Below, piece after piece: positions 51,568-64,000 of a DNA stretch of 64,000 nucleotides. The notes beneath the pieces were generated by a model. It ran no database searches and was not told the origin of the DNA. It was given only the letters and a program-made list of their open reading frames with translations. Within the stretch, counting starts at the first letter, position 1; the number at the start of each line of letters is the position of its first letter. A program made the translations under genes and the position numbers. This stretch comes from Climacteris rufus (taxonomy: Eukaryota > Chordata > Aves > Passeriformes > Climacteridae). The stretch lies in NCBI GenBank assembly GCA_013398175.1, contig VZRZ01002444.1, positions 840,478 through 904,477 of the forward strand, in the 5' to 3' direction.

Positions 51568-54500
51568 AACGCTTCTGCAGAGGAGGGAGCTGCTGCCAGC
51601 CCTGGCTGCCTCCTGAGATGCTCCTGCTCAACATGTCTGAGTTTGGGTCTGTCTCAGGCTGTTGCTATTTCTCATCAGTGACACAGCCCAACCTTACCTG
51701 GCCAGGAACCAGCATCTTCTCTTCCATTCCTGTCACAACTTGTCCTTAGGAAGAATTAAAGTTGCACTTTTATTCTAGGTTGTTCTCTGTAATAACTTTT
51801 GTCAGATTGCATTGGATTTGTGTACCAGAATTAATTGTAACACTGCTGGGAGAAAAATCCCAAACTAAATCAACAACAACTTGCAGAACAGCCTTCATTA
51901 ACAAAGAGGAAGAAAAACACCATTAAAATGCCCAGTACTGCCACATTTCAGAGAGTGTAGCTGAATGTCAGTGTCACTTAACAACAAAAATTAAAAACAA
52001 ATAGAAAGGTGTTTTGATGTAGTTACTGTGCTCCTGTGACTTCAGAAGCTGATCCCTGGTTGACCACTTTGTGTCATATTGGCCATGAAAAGAGCAAACA
52101 TCTGTCCTTCCAAACAAACTTTCAATAACAAAAGAGAATGCAGAGGGAAACTTTTGATCATCTTCTTTCCTTTTTGTTAGAGGGGCCTTCTGGCAGTAAT
52201 TTCTGGGCTTTTGGAAAATTCTTGCATCAGAACAAAGGAATAAAGATATACAGAAACACAGGGTTTGCCTCAAGTTCCAGTTTATCCATTGTCAGATCAT
52301 TCCTGTTGCCTAGAAAAATTGAAAGCACAGTGGTTTAAATTATATACTTTCATCACTGTGTTTAACTTGATTTAGGTAAGAACCTCCCTTTTTGGAGGAA
52401 CACTTTGAAAACAAACTGCAGGAAGGACTGCCCCATATCTGTGTGGCCCAAGCGCATCTTGGCACCGAGGGGCGACATGTCAGCAGGAGGGGAGAGCGCA
52501 GCTAAATATTTCAAGGCAGAGGAAAAGAAGGAAAAAAGCCAAAGTTATAAGAAGTGGAAGGTGAGGAGAGCTTGCTCTTCTCTGTGTGGTAATTGTACAG
52601 GGGTGTTTTCAACTGAAAGCACTTTGCAGCTGGAATTTTGTGTCACGTTTATAGAGGCCTTTAAGTGCAACGCTTTTTCTGCCTTTGCCAGTTCTTTGCT
52701 AAAATTATGTGTCAAAATGCCAGAGAACAATATCTTTTCTTTAGCTGTGTTTTCTGCAAAAAGCATCTTCCCTTGTATTCATCTGTCCATTCAGCAGGAG
52801 CAATGATTGTGCAGTGAGGGGACCCCCACCAGCTGCAGGACGAGAAACGATGTGGCCTTAGACCTGGCCTTCCTCCCACTTCCAGCAGTAAACAATTTGA
52901 AATTGATAGTGCAAAAGAAGAAACAAATGTATTGCCATTTGAAAATCTGCCAATTTTTAGAGGAAGAGTAAAGAATGAATGGTTAACACAGGCAATTTTA
53001 AGGGAGATAAATTTCCTTAATGGAGGCGAACAGCAAATATTCCTTCTGTTTGAACAGCCCAGTAGTGGTGACCTGATTTCCCTTTGCAACTCAGAGTGTT
53101 TTTGTGTCTCAAATTAGGTAAATGGCAGAAAATAGGAGATGCTTTCCTTCACTTAGATAGTTACTCTAGATGAGCCCTTCAACACAAATTGGGTAATTAT
53201 CTTTTTTCTCTCCTGCTGTACCTAGTTTATCTTTCTGGGAAATCGGTACTTTTCCCATTTCTCGTAATAGAACAGGTCCTAAAGAAACAGATTGTAAAGT
53301 CAAAATTTAAATAATATCTTAATGACTTCTAAAGGCTAATTATGAAGACAATACTTAAGAAGCAAAGATTGAAGTTTTTTTCACTTTCCTTCTGTCCTTC
53401 AGTGTCTTTTCTGAGATGGAAAACCAAGTCAGCCCCTATTTCATAGAGTTTAAAATGAAAAAATTTAAAACTACCTTGGAGTTCCTGCCTGGACTGAGTT
53501 TGGTGCTGAGGGATAAGAGCAGGGGACCATTGTTAAAATATTTTATCGAGGAAATGTGCTGTGATTTTGGTATATACTTGCCTTCATGGAATAATAAGTG
53601 GAAGACCTTTGTCTGTTTACAGAATACTTCTATCGAAAACCAATAATACTGTCACTTTATATTCCTGAGAAACATTAATGTCACCCCCCTTGCTGCTGTT
53701 GTCTTACCCCGTTTCAAACCACCTGTGAGATTACATTGGAAGCCCCTTCCAAGTGGAACATTTTGCTATAGTTTCATATTAAGGGATATTCTGTGATTTT
53801 CCTCTTGAACGCATTCAGCTGTCAGTGGCATTCCATACTAATCTGCCCTTATCATTTTCCACTTAAGAAGGGTGGCAAGCAATACTGCTTTTCTTCCTTT
53901 CCTTTCACCTATTCCTGTTGCTGTATTTGTAGCCCTCTGTATTTCTTTGCACTTGTTTTGCTGCACAGCTGAATTTCAGCGAGCCAGCCAATAAAATCAC
54001 CATTTGAGAAGCTGCATGCTCAGCATTTACTTGTTCTGCAGGAAAGATGTGGAAATTGGTATTTAAATTGTACAGAACCAACAGCCTGAAGACAGCAAGT
54101 TTGAGTGTAACCACAGAAAAGGCATGGCCCTGGCACGTGGGGAATATGGAATTGGTTTCCTGATCTGTCACTGGTCTGATGGGATTTCTTGTGCCTCACT
54201 TACTTTAGATGTATAATGAAAATAACTGTCCTGTTGTCTTTGTCAGAGCTGAGAACTGTTTTTGAAGTATTGTGGAAAGACTAGATAGTAAAAGGACTAA
54301 TTTAAAAAAATAATTCTATTTCTAATTCTTAAAACAGATAAAAGGGAGATGGGAAAAGATGAAAAATTAAATGGTTTGATGCTGATTTCACAGCACTTTT
54401 ACATTTGTGTATCTATGTGGTCTTTATTATAGTTACTACCTCCAGTCAGGTTTTTTTTTCTTTTCCTTCTCACAGATTCTTAGCACATTCTTTCATTTGA

Positions 54501-57500
54501 GGGACTAAGTTTCCTAAAAGCTGATGGACTCTGGAAAAATATTGATGTTCTGACAGCAGTAGCTCAGCTTTTGAAACACAGATGATATTGTTCTGGTCTG
54601 CAGGAAATAAATACACTGCACAAGAGTTCACTGAGAAATTCAATCATGAAAACAAAAAAGGTATTTCATTCTGAACTTGAATAAAAAAGAGGTCATTCTT
54701 TATAAAAGCTGAGCAGGAAAAGAAATAATCAGACATAAGGGCATGTCAGAACAAGGCAGAACATCACACAAGGTGAGCAGACTGACAAATTAAAATGAAG
54801 AACAAAATTCAAGCCAAGAAGAAACAGAGGAAGGAAGTAAAAAGCCTCCAGTAGTTCTTAAATCAGTCAGAAAACTCTCAAAAACTCACCTCAAATAAAT
54901 CAATGTTCTGATTTGAAAAGAAAATCCCATTTTTTAATTTTAGAGGGTTTTTTAGAAAGAAAATATTCTTGAAATTGTCTTCTTTACACTTTTTGATTTT
55001 TGCCAAGAAACTTGTTCATTTTCTCCCAGCCAAAAGAGTTCCTAGGCAGTTCCAAACACAGGTGACATCTTCTCTAGTGTTTGTTTAAGTAGAAGCTAAA
55101 TGCTGAAGACTTTAAAGGCAGCACTTCATTTGAGTGGAGTGGCAGTGCAAGGATGAGCTATGTAAAGCTGATGGATGCTCCCAAAATCAGTGAATAAAAC
55201 ACCAGGAAGCTCTGAGTGTATAAGGATAGTAAAGGCTGATGCTGGACTGGCTACAGACGTGTTCTTTCTGTTTTCCCTGCATCCAACACAGCAGTAGGCA
55301 GCTTTAGGAAGTGAAGTAGTCAAAAGGCACAAGTGCATCATCTCTGAGTCCATGTCACTGCAGGTATCCTGCAGGGGTGTAAAAATTGTTGGGAGCACTG
55401 TTAAACTCTGAGGAGTAAAGGAGCCACAGTAGTGTGGAGGTACTGACTGTTTGTAATTTTGGAAGCAGGGAGGGATAGAGTTTCTCTCTGCTATTTCTTG
55501 CCATCAAGTATAAAGAGACATCTGACCTCTTTAATTGGCAATGGAGGGAGATAAAGAGTCTCTTGTGCTGTCCTGAGATGGGGACTGGCAGGGAGTGAAT
55601 CACTCACCACAGGGACTTTGCTGGTGGCAGGGCCTGTGTGGGGAGAGTGCTCAGTGGAACCAGGTGCACAGCCAGTCCTGCTGCGGGTGTGCACCTTACA
55701 TCTGACACAAGTCCAATGCAAGGTCATGAAATTACTTAAATAGGTAAAATAAGTAAGTACAGCAGCCTGGTCCTGACAGATAAGACAGCCTGTCGTCAAG
55801 AATAAAATACAGTAATTCTTTGGGTAAGGCACAGGTCTTTCCTGCCAGATCCATGTTCTTCAGAAAATGAAATCCTCCTTTTGCAGGACAATGAAAGTGA
55901 GCATCTCATATATCTCTATTCCAGTTTAAATTCCATAATGCACTTCTCAAATATAGTTAATATGCATCTAGCTCTGTCCAGGACTTATGCTAGTGTTTGA
56001 ACTATGCTGAGGGGAAAGTATAAAATCCACTTCTTCTGAACCCCCTGTCTAGCGAGTGCTGGACAGCTGTCTCCTATAAGGACATCTCAGAGGATTTTGC
56101 ACAATGTTATGGTTGCTTTCCCAGGGATCTTTCCTGCTCATCAATAGGTTTTCCTGAGCCACAGCCACTCAGAGTGGCTGAACAAAGCAAGTCATCGTGT
56201 CCAAAGCAGGGGGGAACCCACATTCCCTTCGTGATGATGCTCCTGCAGCATGTTGGGAAGTGGTGTAGACATGCTGTAATTAATTTGTGCACTCTTCTAT
56301 AGCATTAAGCAGCTGTTATTACAGAAGGACATGGATTTCTGCCCAGGTAGTGCTCGTGGTAGAAGATGAGCACACAGATTGTGGCAGTAAACTCATGTGA
56401 TCCACAACCTTATGTTTCAGTGTCTGTAGTTTTTGCACTTGTGAAACTGAAGCCTTTTCAAGCCAGTGGGTTGCCAGCTCTCCCATTGCACCAGTGGCAT
56501 AGAATTCCCTGTAGAAAACCCTCCCTCCAACCCACTCTGAAAGAAATAGTCAAGACCAGGAAAAGAGTTAGAGAAGTATCTGACAGAAACTTTTCAAAAT
56601 GGCCATCCCCAATGTCACTAAATAGTATTAAGCCTCCGGGACAAAGATACAGAGCCAGAAAATTATATCTTTGATTGCTATTGGTACTCAAGTGAATCCA
56701 ATAATTATGTACAATGGCAAAGCAAGGCCTCCTTAGACTTCTCTGTGGAAAAAACAATGGCTTTAAGAAATGTTTATATTAATTATTTCATGGCCATTTG
56801 AAAACAATCATTAATGTAATCAGTTTGTGTACTCACTGCTCTTGAGTAGACAACTCTACCCATTTTGTGTCCAGTTGCATACAGGGGGATATCGTTTGAT
56901 TTCAGGCAATTGTAATAAGTCAGAACATGATTATGTTTATCTGGAATAGAAAGAGAAAAACCAATATCTTTAAATGAACTGTGAAATTCTAAATGCACTT
57001 TAAAATGGTTTCCAATCATCCACTGTTGACAAGAACTGGCTTGAGTCTGTCAGGAGAACGTTCAGATCCTGCACAGATTTCTAAATACGGCATAAATTCC
57101 ACTGTGAGTGACTGGCAGAGTGTACCAGACTTCTAGGCTGACTTTTGGCCCTCTATTTCTTGGCGTACTAAAAGGTCCTGAAACACGAGTCAGGAGCTCT
57201 TGCTGTCTGTTCTCCTTGCAGACAACTAAAATCAGGTACATAATAGTTGCTCTCCAGCTCCTCCAACGTCAGGTATGCACTTCAGAGCAATGGTGTCACA
57301 AAGCAGGTTTGGACATAATGTGCTGAAGGGAAATAACATGAGCCAGATTCGAGAAAGGGCTTTTGCTCGTGCAGAACGTACTGGTACTTAGATGAGACAG
57401 TGGAGACTGCCTGACAGGTTGCAATTACTTCTGCCAAGTGCACCAGGCTGTGTTCTGAACCTTTGCTTAATGGGGGAAGATCTGTTCTGAGTTAGGAAAA

Positions 57501-58921
57501 ATCCCCCAAAACTGCCTCAGGTCACAGATATGACAGTCTCTGTGCATCTAATCAGGATTCACCTTCAGCAGCAGGTTTGCTTATTCATCCTAAATAAACC
57601 TCAAAATGAGCTGAATTTCCTTCATAAAAAACCATGAAATGAAATAAATCTCAGCTTTAGTTTCCATGAACTCCAAGACAGAATTACCTCTCCAGCTGAC
57701 TGCGTGTGCCAGGTACACTCTGCTAAGGTAGGACCCTCAGTGTCTCTATGGCAAAAAGACAAGTTATGGATGGAGACTCTACTTTGGAGTCTCTGGATTG
57801 TGCTTTTTTGTGCTATAGCAAATTGTTTTTGCAGCACTGATATGCATCTAGAATAATATTCAGTTAGGCTAATGGTTCCTACTTACATTGCTCAGTAAGA
57901 ACCAGTGATTAGGAACCTTGTATATGGTTCAATCTGCCTTTATTCCTCCTGCAGAATATATGCACCTGCCTGTTCTTCCTTTGGGATCCCCATAGGAAAT
58001 AAAGCCATTGAGCAGGAAAACAATGGAGATACAGGATGACCTTTAACTTGGACACGATAACCTGCAGTATTTGTGGTTGTCCATCTATCACAACTGCTCC
58101 CTCCTAGCAGTGACACACTGGGAAAGAGGCTGGAATGAGGAAACAGAGACAGAGGAATGTTGGAAGGGAGTGGGAATGACCTTCTAGCAACAGACATGCT
58201 GATCGGGGCAGGGGCACTTGTGCTGACACCTGAAAACTTGGTAAATAGTTGATTCCACAAGTGGCTCCACTGAAATGATGTTTGCAGAGTGAGGAAGTAG
58301 CTGTAGTTCAGCCCTTTGTTGGGAGGGATGAAGGAAAAGAAATGAGGAAGGCAAAAAGGTCAAAGTATGTTATCTCTTTGCAAGATTGTTTATGTTTTTT
58401 AATGTTTCATAAACACATAATCCCAGTTGTTTTTTCTCACCTTTGGGTGACAAAATAGTATATCTTACCTGATATAATGGTGGAAAATATAGATAGTTTT
58501 CTCACACCCAGGCTTCATTAATATGTATTGGAAACCTAAAACAGTATTCAGCCACAAGGGGGGAAAAGTACAGAATTGCTGTGGATTATAATAATTTCAG
58601 CAAAGCATCTAATTTATATATTAAGCTTGCTTAATGGATTTATATTGCCTTGCTCTTTGATCTGAAGAAAAAGGTGGTGAATAATTTATAAAATAAAAAA
58701 ACCTCCCCTAGCCCAGCCCACACGTCACAATATGCCCTGTAATTTACATTTTTTAAGAGATGCCGTTTCCAGGCAGAAGAACTGGTTCCTAAAAGACTCC
58801 TTCTAATATTACAAATGTATTTTCGTGAGCTACACTCTGGGGAAAGAAATAATAATGAAGGAATGCAATTCTACAGACAAATGTTCCAGCTCTCTGCCTT
58901 CTTCACTAAAGACAGTCATTT

Positions 58922-58949
58922 CAGCTAAATGCCAAAAGGCATTTAGCTG
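58922..58949. other. Perfect 12-bp stem hairpin with AAAA loop
   Basis: cagctaaatgcc (58922-58933) and ggcatttagctg (58938-58949) are exact reverse complements around aaaa. A further gaca/tgtc pair lies outside it with unpaired bases between. Confidence 0.92.
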
Positions 58950-59589
58950 TAGCATTTGTCAGTGGAATAGGGTTGGCTTTAGGTTTCCCTCCTGATTTAC
59001 AATTGAGTGTTTATTGGGTTTAGTGTACTGTAGCATGTTTTGTTAACCTCTAGAAAAACACAACCAGCTCATGCATTAATCACAAGGATGATATCTGTCG
59101 CGGTAACCTGGCTTGGTGTAGGATTTCTGTGCCTTGCCAGACTTTGTGGGAAAGATGCTGGCTGCTCCCACAGGGGCAGGAATCATGCACTGGGATCTAG
59201 GTAACCTGGGTCCAGCTCCTGGCTCTTGAGATTCTTTCTTGTGAAATGTATAATCTGTTTCTCTATGGCTTTATTTTTCAACCAAAAGACGGTGAAAAAA
59301 TTGTATCATGTCAGCTTGTGGGAGCTGGGTGAGCTGCCGTACAGGCACCTCCCTAAGGAGGGTTTAGGCCACTGTGGTGGTGTTTAAAGTATAATTACCT
59401 GGAACCTTGTGCCTGGAGTTCCTCAACTGATTTATGTCTACCTGTTGGAGTAATTCCTCAATAATCCCTGCTTCTGGCCACATCCATAGGTAACAGCAGT
59501 GTTTGCAGTCAGAGCTCTAGCATGACTCTTGACACGTGTCCCATTCACTTTCCCTCCCCCTCCCCATTTGTCCAAAACAACGAGTTGTC

Positions 59590-59900
59590 AAACATTTACT
59601 ACGGCTGTGTGCAGCGTTTATTCATATTTAAATAAAGCCATTATCCTGGCCTTGAGTTTCAGTAGTTTTCGGCTCTTCCTCTCGAGTATTTCTCTCAGTA
59701 GTGCCATCTAATCAGCTTTAGGTTTTAATTAAACAGCTGTCATTTGCTTCCTAGTTCTGTTGCGACCTGATGTTGTATTAAATTTTAATTTAGCCTAGGC
59801 TGCATACGAAGTAGATTCCTTCAGACAACAAAGAAATGCTATTAGCAGGTTACAGTTGTAATTAAGAAGAGCTCTGCTGAAGTGCTAATGCATTCAGGTA
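59590..59900. promoter_or_regulatory. Candidate conserved non-coding block with adjacent homeodomain and E-box sites
   Basis: ttaattaa (59725-59732) is followed one base later by the E-box cagctg (59734-59739) and then by a second CANNTG site, catttg (59741-59746). Other TAAT-core sites and gtaattaag flank it. This spacing suits joint binding of a homeodomain and a bHLH factor, which would fit a neural gene, but no conservation or activity was tested. Confidence 0.35.
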
Positions 59901-62900
59901 CAGGGAGCTGGAGATAAACACACACATTATTATTATTCAGGGATGGAGCCTGTGATATGAATATGTAGCTTCCACCCAGGCTGCAGAGCTGAAGGTTTTG
60001 GTCAAGATCTGGCAGCTGAAACCCTCAACAAAAGAAAAGGGAAAGGATTCCCAGTTTCTCACCTGGGACCTTGCAGTGTCCACAGTTAGAGGTTTGTGCT
60101 GGCGATCCCTGGGTGTTGTTGCAGATGTTTCACTTATGCTGTGACACGTGGGAGGACCTACCCATGTAAACCAACACAATGACCCCTCTCTACATTTCAG
60201 ATGCTGTTAGTAATCACCAGCACAGGTACCTAAAATTTAGTAGTTCTTTTCCTGCAGTAAACGCTACCATGGAAATATAAACAAAGCCTAACAGAATTTA
60301 GATGAAATGTTATTACCTGTTGAAGAAGCACTAAAAAGTCTGTTTATAAATCTAATGGTCAGTCAATTAGTTCATATTTCTTCCTCAGAGGAAATATAAT
60401 TTTTCAGTCTATACATAGCTGGCTCTTATAAAGGTCTTTACACAGCCTATTATACTTGTGTAACACTCACTCCAGGCATCAGGCATCTGAAATATTGATT
60501 TCTCTGGTGGAATTGCTTACCAGTGAAGTGCAGGGTTTGTGAGGCAGCATCAGCTAATTAGCACTGTGGGTACCTGAATGTGCTGGGAAAGAGAGAAGGT
60601 TCAGGACCGTTCTGGTGCTTGTGCTTGTCTCATGCTCATCTTCACCTGGAGTGTATGAAAGGAATGCAAATGCCTCTGTAAACTTCGCATTATCCTTCAG
60701 TGCATCAAAACCTTACTTCAGCTTTGGGAGCTAAACAGCACTTAGAGTTCAGAGGAGGCTGAAGGTTTTGTTTATGCTGTGTTACACATGATGGCCAACA
60801 CCTGGGTGATAGAATGAACAGCACAAAAAACAAAGGAGAAGTTAGTTCAGGGCTATTGAGAACCTGGTTTCAAGTCCACTGAAGTCCAAAGAACCCTTTA
60901 ATCTGTGACTCGGCTGTGCTTTGGATCAGACCAATTTGTAATTGCACACAAGAGCTGCCCAGCTGTGCTGACAGAGAGTTTGGAAGTGGAATCAGTTGTG
61001 TGTTCACTGTTTCTGACCTTGGCCAAAACAGTGTTCCCCCCGATGCAACGGAGAAGTCTGTCTGTTGTGGAGAATGTTGGAGAGCTGTTCCTTGGGAGCC
61101 TTTTGACACAGGACCACCAGGTCTTCATCAAATATTTGGCATATGTTCATATGTGATTGATGGCTTAGGATATGTGGGATGTTTGCAGTGCTGAAACCGA
61201 ACTACCTCTTCTCTGACTTGTGGATGAATTACCTTCAGTTTCTCTTTGTCTGTCTTAGACAACCTTTTTTCACCTGAAGTGCATCTAAGTGTTTTCTTCC
61301 ACCTGACAATGCATTTTCTTCTCAGTCTTGTTCAAATCTCAGTCTTTGTAAAGGATTTTCAGTTGTTTTTTCACACTTCCACTTCTGTCACATACTTCTC
61401 TCTTTGCCAGTGTCCCTCTGTCATGGATGGCAGCTGGTTATAAATGAGTCCATTCAGCATAAACAAAAACTAGACAGTCATTTACTGTGTCAAACATCTG
61501 GTTTGTTCCTTGCAGAGAACAGAACAAAGACTATATTTATTTCCTGAGGTGTTATTCAGAAAAGCATCTTTGTTCAGGATGACTCTTAAATCACATTGAA
61601 GCCTAAGTGTCAAGTTGAGCACGTCCTCTTAGTGCTGTTCTGATCAGAAATGGACTCGAGTGTGTGCTTGATGCTTTTCTGGGACATGGCTGCCCATAAA
61701 CCTGAAGTAGACTCTCTAAGTTAGCTGGCACTGGGGTTATTAGTACTTCAGCTCATTTAATTCAGAGCACTTTTTGTAGAAGTTTCCGAATATTGATTAA
61801 TAATACATCTTAGTTGCAAGTATTTATTGGTCTTCTCCAGCTGTCCTTAGCTTGTGGTCAATGCCCATTATTCTCTATCAATCTCGCTCTCAGCCAGAGC
61901 AAATGATAGTGAATATATCTCCCTATGCAAGCTGCCATCAAATTTTTCACTAAAATCCATTGCTTCTTCCACCAATTCTAATAATGGAATTTAAAGTTAG
62001 ATTAGTTTGAAGCAACTTTTTCTTTTTTTCCCCCCACAACTGGCAAGCAATTAGTTTTATGGAAGTTGAAAAATGAAAAGGGGATTGATTCAGAGCAGTA
62101 TTTCCTAACGCAGGCTTTTTGAGACGGCCGGAATGAATGCTTGTGAAATCCCAGATCATTCCTTGCCCCGCATGTGTGTCAAATTTTGGGCTGGCAGCAA
62201 CTACTGCTTATGCAGAGGCTGTTCCACTCCAGTCTGTACCTGCTTATGCAAGGCAGGGGCCTCTGTAGCAACTCATTTAGAGTAATTAATCAAACTGCAG
62301 CCATACCGAGACACAGAGGAAGACTGTGTTAATGGAGTCATTAGAGTGCCAGCACTGTGAATTCATCAGGATTAGAGATAAATGTGGTTAAGCATCTCTA
62401 CGTGGGATTTTGATGGGGAAAGACTAAAAAAATTGCATATGGATGCATAGTTTTTCTCATAATGTATTTATGGAAATAAATGGTCAACTCACAACAGTGT
62501 TAGCTGGAAAAAGAAGGAAGAAATGCTGTTGTAGTTCTTGATAACCACCTTCCAAATCACTGGCATGACTTGGGGCTAAGGAGTGAGAGGAGTTTCTGAG
62601 GCCCTGGAGATCCTCTTGAACAGCGCTTCTGCTTCTGCAGTCAGGCCTTTGTGTCTTCCATTGCCACAGCAGCCAAACCTGTAAATTGGCTCAAAAAGAG
62701 CAAATCCATGTTTGTTAAAACCAGAACTTGGTGATCCAGATGCAACATTTGGCTTAGAATGTTGCTAAACCTTGGACTGCAGGGAGCTCAAAGGGTGTGT
62801 GCAAGGGAGGGTCCCATCCCTGTGCCTGTCAGAGGCAGGGTTTGGTTCCTGGGACCCCTGTGACATTCTTGTGCTTTTGTGCTTTTCTAACGCCCATCCT

Positions 62901-62920
62901 GTGTTTGTGTGTTCATACAG

Positions 62921-63064
62921 GACACAGAAGTGCTCAACACAGCCATTCTCACGGGCAGAATGGTGTCTGTTCCAGTCAAGGTTGTTGCTGTGCAGGAGGA
63001 CGGATCCGTGGTTGACGTCTCGGACTCCACCGAGTGCAAATCCGCTGACGAAGAGGTCATAAAG
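62921..63064 (+). CDS. TMEM132C: Internal coding exon of the same TMEM132-family gene (exon B)
   Basis: This 144-bp exon has 48 codons and is phase 0 at both ends, so it joins exon A without splitting a codon. It begins with GAC after a gttcatacag acceptor and ends with AAG before a gtgagg donor at 63065. A consensus branch site, ctaac, lies at 62887-62891, about 30 bases upstream. The peptide begins DTEVLNTAILTG, continues through VPVKVV and QEDGSVVDVS, and ends with an acidic stretch around the single cysteine (ECKSADEEVIK). In TMEM132 proteins this follows the segment encoded by exon A and forms part of the extracellular Ig-like region; the lone cysteine probably pairs with one in a neighbouring exon. 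No membrane segment or cytoplasmic tail is encoded here, so those exons lie downstream of the window. The QEDGSVVDVS stretch is what makes me favour the C paralogue; this is recall, not an alignment. Confidence 0.9.
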
Positions 63065-64000
63065 GTGAGGCACCCACACGAGGTGGAGAATTGTCAGTTG
63101 TCACCCTTTTCTCCTCCAGCACCACCATTTTGGAATTTTCCATCAGCCAGTTGTTTTACAGTGCTGGCTGTTGCTGTGGTGGGGTGGTACCTGCACTCTC
63201 CAGAGGTTGTGCAGGGTCAGCACATTTCCACTGCTGATGCAGAGCTGTTTGTGCTGCCCTGTTCCACGTGCAGGAAGGGCCAGGGACACTGAAGGAGCTG
63301 TCTAAGTCTTTCTTTACTGGTCAGCCAGTGCTGCTGAGAAAGGACATGTTGCTGACATGTCACACTTAGGGAGATCAGCTCCTTCCAGAGAGGTCTTAGT
63401 TCTTGTGTGGCTTTTGTGTGTCCATCATTCCACAGCAATAGTGCAGGATATTGGAACAGAGTACAGGAAGGTTTCCTTCCTGCTTCTGGCTGCATTGCCA
63501 GTCAAGAGTTTCTTATAATTAAAGACACTGAACTGTACCAACATCTGAAGGAGCGTGACAGGAATAGAAAATAACAACCATATTGCAAAAATTCTTAAAA
63601 TGAGAGCTGGAAGCTTTTAAACAACATTGTGATTTGTTTTAGGTTGAGGTTTTTTTTAGTATTATGTTCAACTGGTTCTGTCTCCCTGACATTGTAGTGA
63701 AAATTGAGCTAATGTGACTTTATCAAGACCCTGCCTGCCTGACTTCTGACACCATTGCATGGCTCTCAGCTTTTAGCTCATTATTATTTTTAGGCATAAA
63801 AGAGGTGCTTTTGAATATCATTAACAGATTAAATTGTTTTATTGTGTGGTTTGGGTGTGTTGTTGTTTTAAATGAACTTAAAAATTGACTACAGAGAATT
63901 CTGTATGGGATGGGGTTTTTTGGGATTGTTTATGAGTTTTATAATTTCCCTGATATATGAGATAGGGAAAGAAAAAATCCCATTTTTTTTTCTGGAAAGC
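63065..64000 (+). other. TMEM132C: Start of the intron downstream of exon B (3' end outside the window)
   Basis: It begins with a gtgagg donor after exon B. The exon B frame stays open for a further 228 bases past the donor, to 63292, but that extension looks like ordinary intron translation with no family resemblance. The following 900 bases contain T-rich runs near 63650 and 63980 and nothing else I can identify. Confidence 0.85.

Larger units (their letters stand above)
33328..62920 (+). other. TMEM132C: Complete intron between exons A and B (29,593 bp)
   Basis: The intron starts gtaaga and ends cag and is phase 0. Its ends are fixed by two exons whose peptides follow each other in the TMEM132 family. 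Contents recognised: a 57-bp tandem duplication (36656-36769), an ancient-looking repeat (37525-37590), a CR1 LINE holding a single-N assembly defect (40851-41615), a 42-bp tandem duplication next to a TG/TA microsatellite (43920-44058), a 16-bp minisatellite (44887-44950), two hairpins around 50.6-50.8 kb, one at 58922-58949, and AT-rich candidate regulatory blocks near 46.6, 48.3 and 59.7 kb. Introns of tens of kilobases are usual for this family. I see no coding exon for another gene here. Confidence 0.85.

Noticed and set aside
63065..63292. Extension of the exon B reading frame past the donor site
   Set aside because: A good gtgagg donor follows AAG at 63062-63064, and the translated extension loses all TMEM132 resemblance.
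1..64000. tRNA, rRNA, CRISPR arrays, operons or other prokaryotic features
   Set aside because: I noticed no tRNA-like internal promoter pair, no spaced short direct repeats and no dense coding; everything fits vertebrate intron sequence. A covariance-model scan was not possible.
1..64000. Endogenous retrovirus or LTR
   Set aside because: I found no paired long terminal repeats, primer-binding site or retroviral protein motif by reading; a library search would be needed for decayed solo LTRs.

Overview
The window is nuclear DNA from a bird, probably a neoavian or passerine. It is AT-rich, has no dense coding, and carries six fragments of CR1 LINEs of the avian type, recognisable by 3' ends built on ATTCTATG-like octamers and by the conserved stretch around CCATGGGCAGGGACACC. 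Essentially all of it is the inside of one very large protein-coding gene on the + strand.

Only two coding exons can be supported. Exon A (33141-33327, 62 whole codons plus one split-codon base) and exon B (62921-63064, 48 codons) have good splice sites and compatible phases: A ends in phase 0 and B starts in phase 0. They read directly into each other as a continuous extracellular segment of a TMEM132-family single-pass membrane protein. The family call is strong. The paralogue call (TMEM132C rather than B, D, E or A) is from memory of the family and weaker.

Layout: 1-33140 is the 3' part of a long upstream intron whose donor lies outside the window. 33328-62920 is a complete intron of 29,593 bp. 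63065-64000 is the start of the next intron. The gene's promoter, first exons, transmembrane exon and 3' end all lie outside.

The introns hold CR1 fragments (two in + and four in - orientation), several recent short tandem duplications (103, 57, 42, 29 and 4x16 bp), simple repeats, a strong G-quadruplex motif at 23433-23469, and several clean hairpins, notably at 50575-50624, 50760-50784 and 58922-58949. Several AT-rich blocks contain clustered homeodomain, E-box, GATA or octamer-type sites that look like candidate conserved non-coding elements. A single N at 41243, flanked by nearly identical copies of about 179 bp inside a CR1, is most simply an assembly join artefact.

I found no convincing sign of an undescribed biological system. 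The best leads are the hairpins, the possible intronic enhancer blocks, and the way one tandem duplication cuts across a CR1 boundary.
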